DNA of 64,000 bases from Chitinophagaceae bacterium. Its GTDB lineage: Bacteria > Bacteroidota > Bacteroidia > Chitinophagales > Chitinophagaceae. Numbering within the stretch: the stretch's first letter is position 1; every line of letters begins with the position of its first letter. The notes beneath the pieces were generated by a model. The model did not search any database. It was not told where the DNA came from and saw only the letters and a list, made by a program, of their open reading frames with translations. Below, in pieces: positions 45,566 through 53,278 of this stretch. Location: the NCBI GenBank assembly GCA_016719015.1, contig JADKAZ010000002.1, positions 434,001-498,000 of the forward strand, given 5' to 3'. A program made the translations under genes and the position numbers.

Positions 45566-45721
45566 ATGGAACAGACAAAAAAATACAGAGGGCTTTGGTG
45601 GCTTGTTTGCCTTGCTTCAACTGCTGCATTGATTATTGCTATTGTTACACACTGGGAGTGGCTAACATTGATCCTCCCCTTTCAAACCACAGCTTTTGTA
45701 AAAGCTATGGATATTATGTAA
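45566..45721 (+). CDS. Small single-helix membrane protein (51 residues)
   Basis: Begins MEQTKKYRGLWW, then a hydrophobic helix (LVCLASTAALIIAIVTHWEW) and an end FVKAMDIM. AAGGA immediately before the ATG resembles a ribosome-binding site, uncommon for this genome, and a strong terminator follows 31 bp after the TAA. Both support a real gene. Function unknown. Confidence 0.5.
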   Translation: MEQTKKYRGLWWLVCLASTAALIIAIVTHWEWLTLILPFQTTAFVKAMDIM

Positions 45722-45752
45722 AACTTTATTCTTTCCGATATTTTTTGATCAG

Positions 45753-45777
45753 CCCCGCATTCTTGCGGGGTTCTTTT
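45753..45777 (+). terminator. Intrinsic terminator after the 51-residue membrane protein
   Basis: CCCCGCA (45753-45759), loop TTCT, TGCGGGG (45764-45770), then TTCTTTTTAT. Confidence 0.78.
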
Positions 45778-45797
45778 TATCTTACCAGTAATTAGAC

Positions 45798-46172
45798 TTG
45801 ATTTTGAAAAGGATAAAACCACTATTGACTGCTGTCGGTGCCATCATCATTGTATTTGTGGCCGTTAGTCTATTTGATATTCTGATAGCCGTATTGTATG
45901 CCCGTTTTTATTCCCCGGCAGCATTTGTGGTAACGTTTGGGGTTGGAGGAATTTTTGCTGCAGTACTCAGTTATCAATATGGAATAGATAGCGCCGCTGA
46001 AAAGGATGAAAATTCCAGGTGGAGCCTCATTATCCTCTTAATAGTAATCGGGTTACTCTTCTTTTTCTTTCTTGCAAAAGTGGAAGGTGGCGAATATGAA
46101 GCGGCTTTCAAAGCATACGGAGCTACACTGGCCCTTGGCAGTTTGCTGTTTGCAAAAGGAAAAGTTGAATAA
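45798..46172 (+). CDS. Hypothetical three-helix membrane protein
   Basis: 124 residues, unrecognised. Helices at about 10-30 (LTAVGAIIIVFVAVSLFDIL), 40-60 (PAAFVVTFGVGGIFAAVLSY) and 75-95 (WSLIILLIVIGLLFFFFLAK). There is no ATG: the frame begins at TTG 45798 or TTG 45804, so the start is uncertain. Convergent with the small-protein cassette at 46206. Confidence 0.5.
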   Translation: MILKRIKPLLTAVGAIIIVFVAVSLFDILIAVLYARFYSPAAFVVTFGVGGIFAAVLSYQYGIDSAAEKDENSRWSLIILLIVIGLLFFFFLAKVEGGEYEAAFKAYGATLALGSLLFAKGKVE

Positions 46173-46200
46173 ATAAAAACGGGCCTGCTGAGAGACCCGT
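46172..46200 (-). terminator. Intrinsic terminator of small-protein cassette 1
   Basis: Minus strand: ACGGGTCT, loop CTCAGC, AGGCCCGT (plus 46179-46200), then TTTTTATTTATT. It begins only 5 bp after the stop of the small gene, which is therefore transcribed alone. Confidence 0.75.
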
Positions 46201-46205
46201 ACTGC

Positions 46206-46403
46206 TTAATTCAAATTCCATTTCCGCATCATGTCACTGGCAGAACGGCTGCTACGTTGCCTGTTCCACATATCCACAGCGGTAAATTTCGTTTTACTGT
46301 TTACAATAGCGTCATTCGCCAATGTTTCATTTACTTCATTCGGCAGTTGATTTTTAATTTCATCATTCAGCTGTACCGTTTTGGGCATACCAATGCTCTT
46401 CAT
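46206..46403 (-). CDS. Small protein A, member of a local paralogous pair
   Basis: 65 residues from the ATG at 46403 (MKSIGMPKTVQLNDEI), preceded by a good ribosome-binding site (AAAGGAGTGTTT). Unrecognised family. It aligns with the 63-residue protein at 46696-46887 along its length: the pair share NETLAND/KETLATD, FTAVDMWNRQR/FTAADLWNIRR and a basic Ser/Arg-rich end. No signal peptide, membrane helix or Cys; N-terminal part likely helical. It has its own promoter, a long structured leader and an immediate terminator. The basic Trp-containing end could bind nucleic acid or a partner protein, but that is speculation. Confidence 0.7.
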   Translation of the reverse strand: MKSIGMPKTVQLNDEIKNQLPNEVNETLANDAIVNSKTKFTAVDMWNRQRSSRSASDMMRKWNLN

Positions 46404-46536
46404 AAACACTCCTTTTTTTAATTTATGGTTTAATAATCGTCTGAGCAAACCGGAAGTAAGAGAACCAGGTGGCTAGCTAAATAGCTGGTGTCAGATACGT
46501 TCTAAATCAGGGGTACGGTGCTCAGCATTTGCTGAT
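46404..46536 (-). promoter_or_regulatory. Structured 5' leader of small protein A
   Basis: About 133 nt between promoter and ATG. A long-range stem joins CTGAGCA..CCG (plus 46441-46452) with CGGTGCTCAG (plus 46516-46525), and inside it CCAG/CTGG with AGAA/TTCT form a second hairpin. It also holds ACCGTACCCCTGA (minus). An alternative hairpin CAGCA/TGCTG at 46523-46534 would compete with the closing stem. Could be a cis-regulatory RNA; no known riboswitch class recognised. Confidence 0.4.
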
Positions 46537-46537
46537 G

Positions 46538-46568
46538 CAAAGGTACTATGATTAACGATTGTATCAAA
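46538..46568 (-). promoter_or_regulatory. Consensus Bacteroidota promoter of small protein A
   Basis: Minus strand: TTTG (plus 46565-46568), exactly 19 bp, TACCTTTG (plus 46538-46545). The best match to -33 TTTG / -7 TAnnTTTG in the window. Confidence 0.72.
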
Positions 46569-46621
46569 TGAAAACAATGGTTTTTTTCCTTTTTTTCTTT
46601 GCCATTCTGAATTAGGACAGC

Positions 46622-46656
46622 TTTAAAAAAACAGCTGCATCAATAATTGATGCAGC
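46622..46656 (-). terminator. Intrinsic terminator of small-protein cassette 2
   Basis: A perfect 11-bp inverted repeat, GCTGCATCAAT/ATTGATGCAGC (46634-46644 and 46646-46656), followed on the minus strand by TGTTTTTTT. About 40 nt after the stop at 46696. Confidence 0.75.
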
Positions 46657-46695
46657 CGGCAGTTGATTACTTTGAAAATTACTGGTACGCTGATT

Positions 46696-46887
46696 TTACC
46701 TTCGGAAAAGACTTCTAGCAGTCTTAGCATTCCGTCGAATATTCCACAAATCGGCAGCAGTGAAAACAGGTCGTTTTCCTGCCGGCATTTGAATGTCAGT
46801 TGCCAATGTTTCTTTTACTTCTCTTACCAGTTTTGTTAACACTTCTGGTTCCATCTGTACAATAGATGGCTTCAAATCAATTTTCAT
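46696..46887 (-). CDS. Small protein B, member of a local paralogous pair
   Basis: 63 residues, start MKIDLKPSIVQM at 46887, end in a strongly basic tail (NAKTARSLFRR). Shares the ETLATD and FTAADLWNIRR segments with small protein A. It has no obvious ribosome-binding site, unlike its paralogue. Unrecognised family; I have an impression that short proteins ending in a DLWNIxR-like motif recur in Chitinophagaceae but cannot verify it. Followed by its own terminator and preceded by a structured leader, so it is a monocistronic unit like the neighbour. Confidence 0.68.
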   Translation of the reverse strand: MKIDLKPSIVQMEPEVLTKLVREVKETLATDIQMPAGKRPVFTAADLWNIRRNAKTARSLFRR

Positions 46888-47015
46888 GATATTAGGGTTT
46901 AATAAATTACATTATATTTTTTTGAGCATCAAATCGGGAGAAAAACACTAAGAATCGTTAGAAGAAGTGTTGAATTCAGTCATCCGCAGCATGTATGCTG
47001 ATATGCTCAAATTTG
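46888..47015 (-). promoter_or_regulatory. Structured 5' leader of small protein B
   Basis: About 128 nt. A perfect 9-bp long-range stem pairs TTTGAGCAT (46921-46929) with ATGCTCAAA (47003-47011). Inside are hairpins CAGCAT/ATGCTG (46987-47000) and AACACT/AGTGTT (46944-46949 with 46966-46971), giving a three-way junction. The closing stem core TGAGCA/TGCTCA matches the leader of small protein A. The DNA from 47029 to 47265, beyond the promoter, is very AT-rich with no feature I can support. Confidence 0.4.
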
Positions 47016-47020
47016 AAATG

Positions 47021-47028
47021 CAAATGTA
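47021..47028 (-). promoter_or_regulatory. -7 promoter element of small protein B
   Basis: Minus-strand TACATTTG matches TAnnTTTG and sits just upstream of the leader, in the same relative place as in the paralogous unit. The -33 position reads TATT rather than TTTG. Confidence 0.5.
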
Positions 47029-47265
47029 CGATAAAAGCAAGAGATGGAATAAAAGAAATGTAAATAAAATTATAAAATAAGAACATACTACTATAAATTC
47101 ATAACAAATAAAATGAATTATGATACTTACTTTAATAGAATATCTATCTAAATCACAATTTCAAAAAATAGTAGAGGAAAAATATTTATTCTTTTTTTCG
47201 AACAATTTTAGAAAACAAAAAAAACTAATTCGAATTTCAACAATTGTTCAACTTAATTGAACTAC

Positions 47266-49233
47266 TTACCTGATAATTTGAACAAACCCTTTTAGCAAAC
47301 CAGTCCGGGTGGTCTCATTTAAATGAATTACGTAAATATAAACTCCCGCCGGCTGCGGCAATCCTTTATACCTTCCATCCCAGGGCTTACTGGTTTTAGA
47401 ATTTTGAAAAACAATCTCACCATTTCGATTATACACCAAAATTTCAAAATTTGGAAAGGCTGCCAGGGCTGGAATATTCCAGTTATCATTCAATCCATCA
47501 TTATTGGGAGTAAATCCTGTGGGAACAAATAGATCTTTGTAGATATACACTTTCATTACATCTGTCGCTATGCCACATCCCACCGTGGAGATTACACTTA
47601 ACGTGTAATCTATTTCGGCAGGTGGAGAGGCAATAGGTAATAAAGAGAACGGATTATCCAGGTACAGTGGAGGTGACCATGTATAAGTAATATCTTGTCC
47701 ACCGGCACTTCCTGTTAACTGCACTGGTAGTCCGGCCACTGTAATTCTATCTGGTCCTGCGTTAGCCCTTGGCCTCGTTTTTACGAGAAGGTCGATAGTA
47801 GCCGTATCCCTGCAATTAAATGAATTGCCCACGATAACATTATACATTACAGATGACCGTGGAAATGCCAATGGGTTCGATACAACAGCAGAAGATAATC
47901 CAGCCGGAGGCAACCAGCTATAAGTGGTACCACCGCTGGAAAGTAATTGCAAGGTATCGCCTTCACAAATAGCAGCAGTGGAAAACGAAGTGGATGCTCT
48001 CGGTGATGGATTTACGATTACTGTTATTGAATCCAGGCGATTGCAGCCTGCGGCATTTGAAACAAGTACATAATATTTTCCTGATTGTGCTACCTGCGCA
48101 TTGTTGATTGTGATTGCATCACTGGTACTTGAAAAAGCTGCAGGGCCATTCCATAGGTATTGTGTACCACCTGTTGCTGCCATGGTTAATACACTTCCTT
48201 CGCAAACAGGTGAAGTACCCGTTACCGAGGTTATAGGATTTTTCTCTACCCGGATAGTAATCAGTGGTGAAACAACCCTGCACAAGGCAGAACTCATATT
48301 GCCTGCTTCAGCCGCAGATAACCTGAACGTATAAGTTCCCGTTGCGGTAGTAGTTAAAAAATTCTGTATCAGTGTTGTATTAGTAGCTCCGGGAATATCT
48401 GTAAAAGGGCCGCCATTAAAACTTTGCTGCCATTGAAAGGAAGGATTACTAAAACCGGGCGACACTGTACATGTAAAAGAATAAGAAACAGCTGATCCTT
48501 CGCAAATGGTATCTGTATTTACAGGGAAACCTGTAATAGCCGGAGTTAACTGAGGCCCGCAGGGACGAAACGTAATATCATCCAGTGCAAGATCATTTCC
48601 ACAACCACCCGGGGCATTGTTTACAATCCTTAAAACAATATCTGAAATGCCTACTGGTGTGCTAAAGAAAAAACCAAATTGCTGCCAGGTTGGATTCACC
48701 TGAGAAGGAATATCACCCGTACTATAATTTTGAATCAACGTACCGTTTGTTTGTTCAATACTGAATGTAAGGTTGGGCATGATAGGGCTTGGGCTGCAGG
48801 CAGTTGTTTTTAATACATTCATTATCCAGGTGGCAAATTCGAACCTGGCACCACTACATAAACCCCGTACAGTATCTACATAAAATGCACCAGGCTGTAC
48901 CGAGGCATTGACCAACATAAAATAACCACCGGAGTCTCCCGTATGATCAGTAGCTATTGAATGCCAGCTGTTGGAAAAACAAGTATTGGTATTATTTCGT
49001 ACAGTATAGTAACCATCATTAGGACAATCAGTGGATACGTACTGGTAGGTGGTAGTGGCGGCGGCAAGTGGGTTGCCGGGATTTGTTCCGGCCCCAAACG
49101 TCTTATTAATAATAGGAACACCAAGACTTCCCTGGCATAGTTGGGCGCCGGCATCAATAAAAAAAAGAAATGCAGCAACGAATGATATTGCGAACCTGAC
49201 AACCTGCACCAAACTAACTTTGTTGAAGTACAA
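47266..49233 (-). CDS. T9SS type B sorting-domain surface protein
   Basis: 655 residues. Signal peptide (VVRFAISFVAAFLFFIDAGAQ); an N-terminal jelly-roll-like region with paired Cys (about 30-230, DCPNDGYYTVRNNTNTCFSN, GCGNDLALDDITFRPCG); three Ig-like repeats (PVCEGSVLTMAATGGTQYLW, AICEGDTLQLLSSGGTTYSW); and a C-terminal type B domain (VPTGFTPNNDGLNDNWNIP, ILVYNRNGEIVFQN, WDGRYKGLPQPAGVYIYVIH, LLKGFVQIIR). Exported by the type IX system; probably an adhesin. Related in end domain to the truncated protein at the left edge. Confidence 0.92.
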   Translation of the reverse strand: MYFNKVSLVQVVRFAISFVAAFLFFIDAGAQLCQGSLGVPIINKTFGAGTNPGNPLAAATTTYQYVSTDCPNDGYYTVRNNTNTCFSNSWHSIATDHTGDSGGYFMLVNASVQPGAFYVDTVRGLCSGARFEFATWIMNVLKTTACSPSPIMPNLTFSIEQTNGTLIQNYSTGDIPSQVNPTWQQFGFFFSTPVGISDIVLRIVNNAPGGCGNDLALDDITFRPCGPQLTPAITGFPVNTDTICEGSAVSYSFTCTVSPGFSNPSFQWQQSFNGGPFTDIPGATNTTLIQNFLTTTATGTYTFRLSAAEAGNMSSALCRVVSPLITIRVEKNPITSVTGTSPVCEGSVLTMAATGGTQYLWNGPAAFSSTSDAITINNAQVAQSGKYYVLVSNAAGCNRLDSITVIVNPSPRASTSFSTAAICEGDTLQLLSSGGTTYSWLPPAGLSSAVVSNPLAFPRSSVMYNVIVGNSFNCRDTATIDLLVKTRPRANAGPDRITVAGLPVQLTGSAGGQDITYTWSPPLYLDNPFSLLPIASPPAEIDYTLSVISTVGCGIATDVMKVYIYKDLFVPTGFTPNNDGLNDNWNIPALAAFPNFEILVYNRNGEIVFQNSKTSKPWDGRYKGLPQPAGVYIYVIHLNETTRTGLLKGFVQIIR

Positions 49234-49289
49234 AATTACTCAGATTGAGCCAGAGTTTTAAGGTTGTTTAATGATAAATGATTTCTTTC

Positions 49290-49682
49290 TCAGGCAACCT
49301 TATTCAAAAATAATGGTAATCCCGATTTCCATTCACCATCCAGGTATAATTCAAACGAATAGCGACCAGCAGCTTCAAATTTCAATTGATTAAAATTGAC
49401 AACGATATTAATGGAAGCAAACTGACCGTTGGGCGGGATACCAATATTGATATTTCCTTCTATAGGTTGAATGACTTCTTTACCGGCTGTATCTATCAGT
49501 CTTAATCGGAAATCATGGCTGCCGGCTTCTTTAATCCCAAACCGCATACGGCAGGCGATTGTACAGGCGGGATGTACGACCGGGAATTGTTTGGCATTGA
49601 TACTATCAAAAGTTCCAACAATAGTCAGTTTTGAATTATTGTCTTGTGCAAAGTCGGCGAGAGTAAAAATTTCGATTTCCAT
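49290..49682 (-). CDS. DUF6941-like protein
   Basis: 130 residues, no signal peptide. Opens with EIEIFTLADFAQDNNSKLTI, then VGTFDSINAKQFPVVHPAC, CRMRFGIKEAGSHDFRLRLI, INIVVNFNQLKFEAAGRYSF and ELYLDGEWKSGLPLFL. This all-beta pattern fits the small DUF6941 family; function unknown. Cytoplasmic by sequence. Confidence 0.65.
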   Translation of the reverse strand: MEIEIFTLADFAQDNNSKLTIVGTFDSINAKQFPVVHPACTIACRMRFGIKEAGSHDFRLRLIDTAGKEVIQPIEGNINIGIPPNGQFASINIVVNFNQLKFEAAGRYSFELYLDGEWKSGLPLFLNKVA

Positions 49683-49796
49683 AATTGATTTTTAAGTAGA
49701 AGAACAATGTTATCAAAAAAAGCACCATTCATAAATGAACTGCCAAATGAGCAGGCATACCATATATCCATGCCAACATCAATCTAATATTATCTG

Positions 49797-50690
49797 TCAA
49801 TTGGGATATTTAAGTGTTTTAGTCCCTTCCATGGTTACATATTTATCCGGACCTGTCATATAACTTGCTTTTACTTTTACGCTTCCACCGGCAGCCAATT
49901 CAAATTCTGCTTTCACCCTGGCGAGTCCACCTTCAAAACTGTTGTTTCCTTTATAATCCATGGCTTCCATTATCTGTCCGTTGATCTTTACAAAAAGCTG
50001 GTCATCCTGCCTGTAAAATTCTGCCAGTGATTTGTCTTTCATTTCATACAAGCCTGCTACTTTTTTAAAACCGGCTGCATCCAGTACATATTCATCTCTC
50101 AACACAATATCAAATGTTACTATTTTTTCATTTTTGCTGTTGGTAGAAGATTCAAGAATCCTGTTCAGTGATCTTGGGTCGCCGGCACTGTCATCTTTTG
50201 CAATATATTTATCTCCTTTAAAATAAACCTGAGTTACCAGGTCCTGTTTTGTGTTGCCGGAGATACGCATATGTATATGGGCAGGTCTGGTCTCTGTTGT
50301 TCCTACGAGGTAAGGAACAGGGAGTATAGTTTTGAAATGATATTTGCCATCCTTACCGGTTTTTAAAGCAGCCCGGTATATATAATTATCAGATGTATTG
50401 TCATACACTCCATTCTCATCACAATGCCAGATTTCCACGAGGGAATTGCTCAACGGTGTTTTTCCATCTTTTGCAAAAACGGTTCCGCTGAAATGAAGTA
50501 ACTGCCCTTTTGAGCCCTGCTGTACCAGTTCTGAACGCATAGGTGCACCGGGACGATAAAATGGTCCAAGGATATCTGTTGTTGTCGGGTCCTCTCCTAC
50601 ATAGGCCTTACCATCCCATTTGATCTTTCCAAATACTCCAACACTCATAGCAATTAGCGATGAATTGTAAATAAAATTTCTACGTTTCAT
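49797..50690 (-). CDS. Exported intradiol ring-cleavage dioxygenase family protein
   Basis: 297 residues. N-terminal MKRRNFIYNSSLIAMSVGVF resembles a short signal (two Arg, not a full Tat motif). The dioxygenase core has TTDILGPFYRPGAPMRSEL, NSLVEIWHCDENGVYDNTS, a Tyr in DNYIYRAALKTG, Tyr in LPVPYLVGT and ETRPAHIHMRISG, supplying two Tyr and two His for Fe(III) as in protocatechuate and catechol dioxygenases. The C-terminal ~80 residues are an extra beta domain. Secreted Bacteroidota members have unknown substrates; aromatic catabolism is not implied by neighbours. Confidence 0.82.
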   Translation of the reverse strand: MKRRNFIYNSSLIAMSVGVFGKIKWDGKAYVGEDPTTTDILGPFYRPGAPMRSELVQQGSKGQLLHFSGTVFAKDGKTPLSNSLVEIWHCDENGVYDNTSDNYIYRAALKTGKDGKYHFKTILPVPYLVGTTETRPAHIHMRISGNTKQDLVTQVYFKGDKYIAKDDSAGDPRSLNRILESSTNSKNEKIVTFDIVLRDEYVLDAAGFKKVAGLYEMKDKSLAEFYRQDDQLFVKINGQIMEAMDYKGNNSFEGGLARVKAEFELAAGGSVKVKASYMTGPDKYVTMEGTKTLKYPN

Positions 50691-50801
50691 TTTTAGAAGG
50701 TTAAATAGTGAATAAAACTCAGGGAGTGGAATTAACGACAGAAATCAGAGGGGTGAATTGCGGACTTTGCTAATGGTAAGTTAGGGAAATACCGGGAAAT
50801 A

Positions 50802-51260
50802 TTAGCTACTTAAAATGTCGTTGATGATCTTAATATGATGCTGCGTATGAATGGCAATTACCCGGCGGGCCTGCTTTATTCTTACATCACCAAAAACAGG
50901 GTGGGTAAAAAATTTATCAGCACTTAGTTTTTCAAATAACTCCGCCTTTTGTTTTGCTTTCGCCAGCAACCCGGTAATATTCGCCATGTTTATCTCTTCA
51001 CCGGGTTTTACAGCCTCTGGTGCCTTAGCCTTGCCTCTTGGTATCTTTCCCAAGGTTAAAACGATTGAACGTTTTAAATTGAATTTCCCTTTATAATCTG
51101 CCGGGTTGGAATGCTCAACAGCAGATACCATTTTTATCAAGGCCATTAAACTATGTTCAATATGCCAGCCAACAGTGACCAGTGATACGGATTCTTTTTT
51201 TTGTTCAGCAAAGGGCAGTTTATTTTCCAACGCATTTATCAAAGCAAGAAGACTTTTCAT
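50802..51260 (-). CDS. DUF1569 (DinB-like) protein
   Basis: 152 residues, four-helix-bundle pattern. TVGWHIEHSLMALIKMVSAV supplies the first conserved His, and IAIHTQHHIKIINDIL the last ones, matching metal-binding positions of DinB-like proteins. KRSIVLTLGKIPRGKAKAPE is typical of DUF1569. Possibly a metal-dependent thiol transferase; substrate unknown. Divergent from a second DinB family gene. Confidence 0.75.
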   Translation of the reverse strand: MKSLLALINALENKLPFAEQKKESVSLVTVGWHIEHSLMALIKMVSAVEHSNPADYKGKFNLKRSIVLTLGKIPRGKAKAPEAVKPGEEINMANITGLLAKAKQKAELFEKLSADKFFTHPVFGDVRIKQARRVIAIHTQHHIKIINDILSS

Positions 51261-51402
51261 TTATTTTCTTTTGACAAACATAATGAAATAAAGAAGCCAA
51301 CCATACAGTTTACCGGGGGTAAATATGACATCATCAATAACTTAAAATTGATATGCCTTTTTTGTTTTTTAGTTATAAATTTATCTGCTAAACTAAAACT
51401 AT

Positions 51403-51912
51403 ATGATAAAAGAAGCACTGCTGGGTGAGTTTTTGTTTGAAGCAGAAAACACCCGTAAACTTTTAAACGCTATTCCCGATTCAGCATTAGATTACAAGCC
51501 ACAGCCTCACTTATGGTCTGTAGGTCAATTGGCTTCGCATATTGCGGAGGTGTACAATTGGTTTGATGGTACATTTAACCAGGATGTATTTGATATGGGC
51601 ACTTACAAGTATGATAAAGGCGATATCAGCAAGGCATCTAACATTGTCAGCAAGTTTGAAGAAAATTTTGCAAAGGCAAAATCGGTAATGGAGAATGCAG
51701 ATGAAAGTAAATTTTTCAATACCTGGTCTATGCAAATGAATGGTGCCGATATTATGCCACCGATGCCCAGGATACAGGTGGTAAGAGGATTTTTATTCAA
51801 TCACCTCTATCACCACCGTGGTGAACTGGTTGCACATCTGCGGGCCTCAGGTAATAAGGTGCCGGGGTTGTATGGCCCCTCTTATGAGGAATCACAAGCG
51901 ATGCGGGGTTAG
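51403..51912 (+). CDS. DinB family protein
   Basis: 169 residues. A DinB/YfiT-like four-helix bundle: LLGEFLFEAENTRKLLNAIP, HLWSVGQLASHIAEVYNW with the first metal His, and LFNHLYHHRGELVAHLRASG with the His pair. Ends LYGPSYEESQAMRG. Family members are metal-dependent hydrolases or thiol transferases, often stress-linked in other bacteria; no specific role is shown here. Terminator 24 bp downstream. Confidence 0.85.
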   Translation: MIKEALLGEFLFEAENTRKLLNAIPDSALDYKPQPHLWSVGQLASHIAEVYNWFDGTFNQDVFDMGTYKYDKGDISKASNIVSKFEENFAKAKSVMENADESKFFNTWSMQMNGADIMPPMPRIQVVRGFLFNHLYHHRGELVAHLRASGNKVPGLYGPSYEESQAMRG

Positions 51913-51935
51913 CAAATTTAATAACTTAACTAAAG

Positions 51936-51965
51936 AACCGATGGCAATTACTGTCGGTTTTTAAT
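51936..51965 (+). terminator. Intrinsic terminator of the DinB gene
   Basis: AACCGATGG (51936-51944) pairs with CTGTCGGTT (51951-51959, with wobbles), then TTTAATTTT. Confidence 0.6.
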
Positions 51966-52045
51966 TTTAAGTGAGCAAGCATTAAATGAAAGCAACACCC
52001 ATTTTGCACATTCCAATTCTCGCAATAATTACGGAATATTGATTT

Positions 52046-52459
52046 ATGGTTATTATTTACATACTGCTTATTCTGCTGGCCGCTTTTCCACTGGGACTTA
52101 CCATCTGGAGAATGCGGCGTGCCGCTTTTATTAAAAAGACGGGTATCCATACCAACGGCTATGCAACCTCCATCCGTACAGTCCGGATAAAATCAAGCCT
52201 TACAGATGTTGTCAGTATTGAATACAAGGACAGGGCCACGGGTCTGCCCTATCCCGGAAAGGCAACAACAGAAGCCGGTAAATTCCGGGTTGGTGATACA
52301 ATAGGAGTTGTTTACCTGCCAGCGAATCCGGCTAAATATGCTATAGCAGACACCAGGGGAGGTTTTACTGCTATGCTAATCTTCTGTATCATCCTCTTTC
52401 TGTTTGTTCTGTTTGCGGTGTATAAAATTAATGGGATGGTGCAACGGGGAGAAATGTAA
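52046..52459 (+). CDS. DUF3592-like membrane protein
   Basis: 137 residues. N-terminal helix (IIYILLILLAAFPLGLTIW), a soluble beta domain (NGYATSIRTVRIKSSLTDVV, FRVGDTIGVVYLPANPAKYA) and a C-terminal helix (MLIFCIILFLFVLFAVYKI). The order helix - beta domain with a VxVxYxPxxP turn - helix is that of DUF3592. Function unknown. The CHAT gene follows after 30 bp. Confidence 0.7.
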   Translation: MVIIYILLILLAAFPLGLTIWRMRRAAFIKKTGIHTNGYATSIRTVRIKSSLTDVVSIEYKDRATGLPYPGKATTEAGKFRVGDTIGVVYLPANPAKYAIADTRGGFTAMLIFCIILFLFVLFAVYKINGMVQRGEM

Positions 52460-52489
52460 AGCTGACTTAATAGAGACTATTAATATATT

Positions 52490-53278
52490 ATGACTGCATC
52501 AACCAAAAATATAATCTGGATAAAACTGTTCGTTTCTGTTTTATTTTTTTTACCCTCCAATAAAATATTTAGCCAGGGCAACGATCGGGATAAGTTCAAT
52601 GAATTATACTATGAGAGTCTTGGCAGAACAAAGAATCTTTACAGCCTCAAAGGAATGATAAAAGAAAGTGAGTATGATTATATTCAGCGATATGATTATG
52701 CAAGGGAGTTTTCTGAATTTCTCAACAACTATAAGCAAAAGAAGAATTACACTGGAGTTCTATTTTATTTCTATACCAATGACAGCCTGCAAATTTGGTT
52801 GCTTGCACGGGATCGATTTTATCATTCGGCTACCCGGATATCAAAGGATAGTTTATTACAGGTGGAACTGGATCTGCGCAATGCGTTAAAAGTTGATCAA
52901 CTGGCTACTTCGAGAATGCCTGTGAAAAGAGGCATTAAGCCCGATACCACCAATACAAAAAATGGGAAAACGATTCAGCAATCTATCCAGATTGCATCTA
53001 CCCTTTTATTCCCGGAAATAGTGGCTAAAGAAATAAATGAATTGGAGCATATCATGATATTACCAGAATTGAATATCGGCCGGTTCCCTTTTTATGTTCT
53101 AAGTCCTTATCACAACGATATTCCCTTGATTGATAAAAGCTCTATATCATTTATTCCACGGCTGATTAATCCATCACAGGCGTTACTAAGGGATTATGAT
53201 AAAATGGGGAACAGAATTTTTAGAGACTTTTTCTTCACCACTCATTGTCGGCAACCCGGAGTATACTGCAGCTATTGA
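52490..53278 (+). CDS. Exported CHAT-domain protein, N-terminal part (frameshifted gene)
   Basis: 262 residues ending out of frame. Signal peptide (IIWIKLFVSVLFFLPSNKIFS), a helical region and the start of a CHAT domain (MILPELNIGRFPFYVLSP, SISFIPRLINPSQALLRDYD). After KMGNRIF the frame runs into unrelated residues and stops. The matching continuation, beginning ETFSSPLIVGNPEY, is in another frame of the same DNA (53196-53840). A single-base change near GAATTTTTAGAGAC (about 53215-53230) would restore one protein of about 450 residues. Confidence 0.75.
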   Translation: MTASTKNIIWIKLFVSVLFFLPSNKIFSQGNDRDKFNELYYESLGRTKNLYSLKGMIKESEYDYIQRYDYAREFSEFLNNYKQKKNYTGVLFYFYTNDSLQIWLLARDRFYHSATRISKDSLLQVELDLRNALKVDQLATSRMPVKRGIKPDTTNTKNGKTIQQSIQIASTLLFPEIVAKEINELEHIMILPELNIGRFPFYVLSPYHNDIPLIDKSSISFIPRLINPSQALLRDYDKMGNRIFRDFFFTTHCRQPGVYCSY

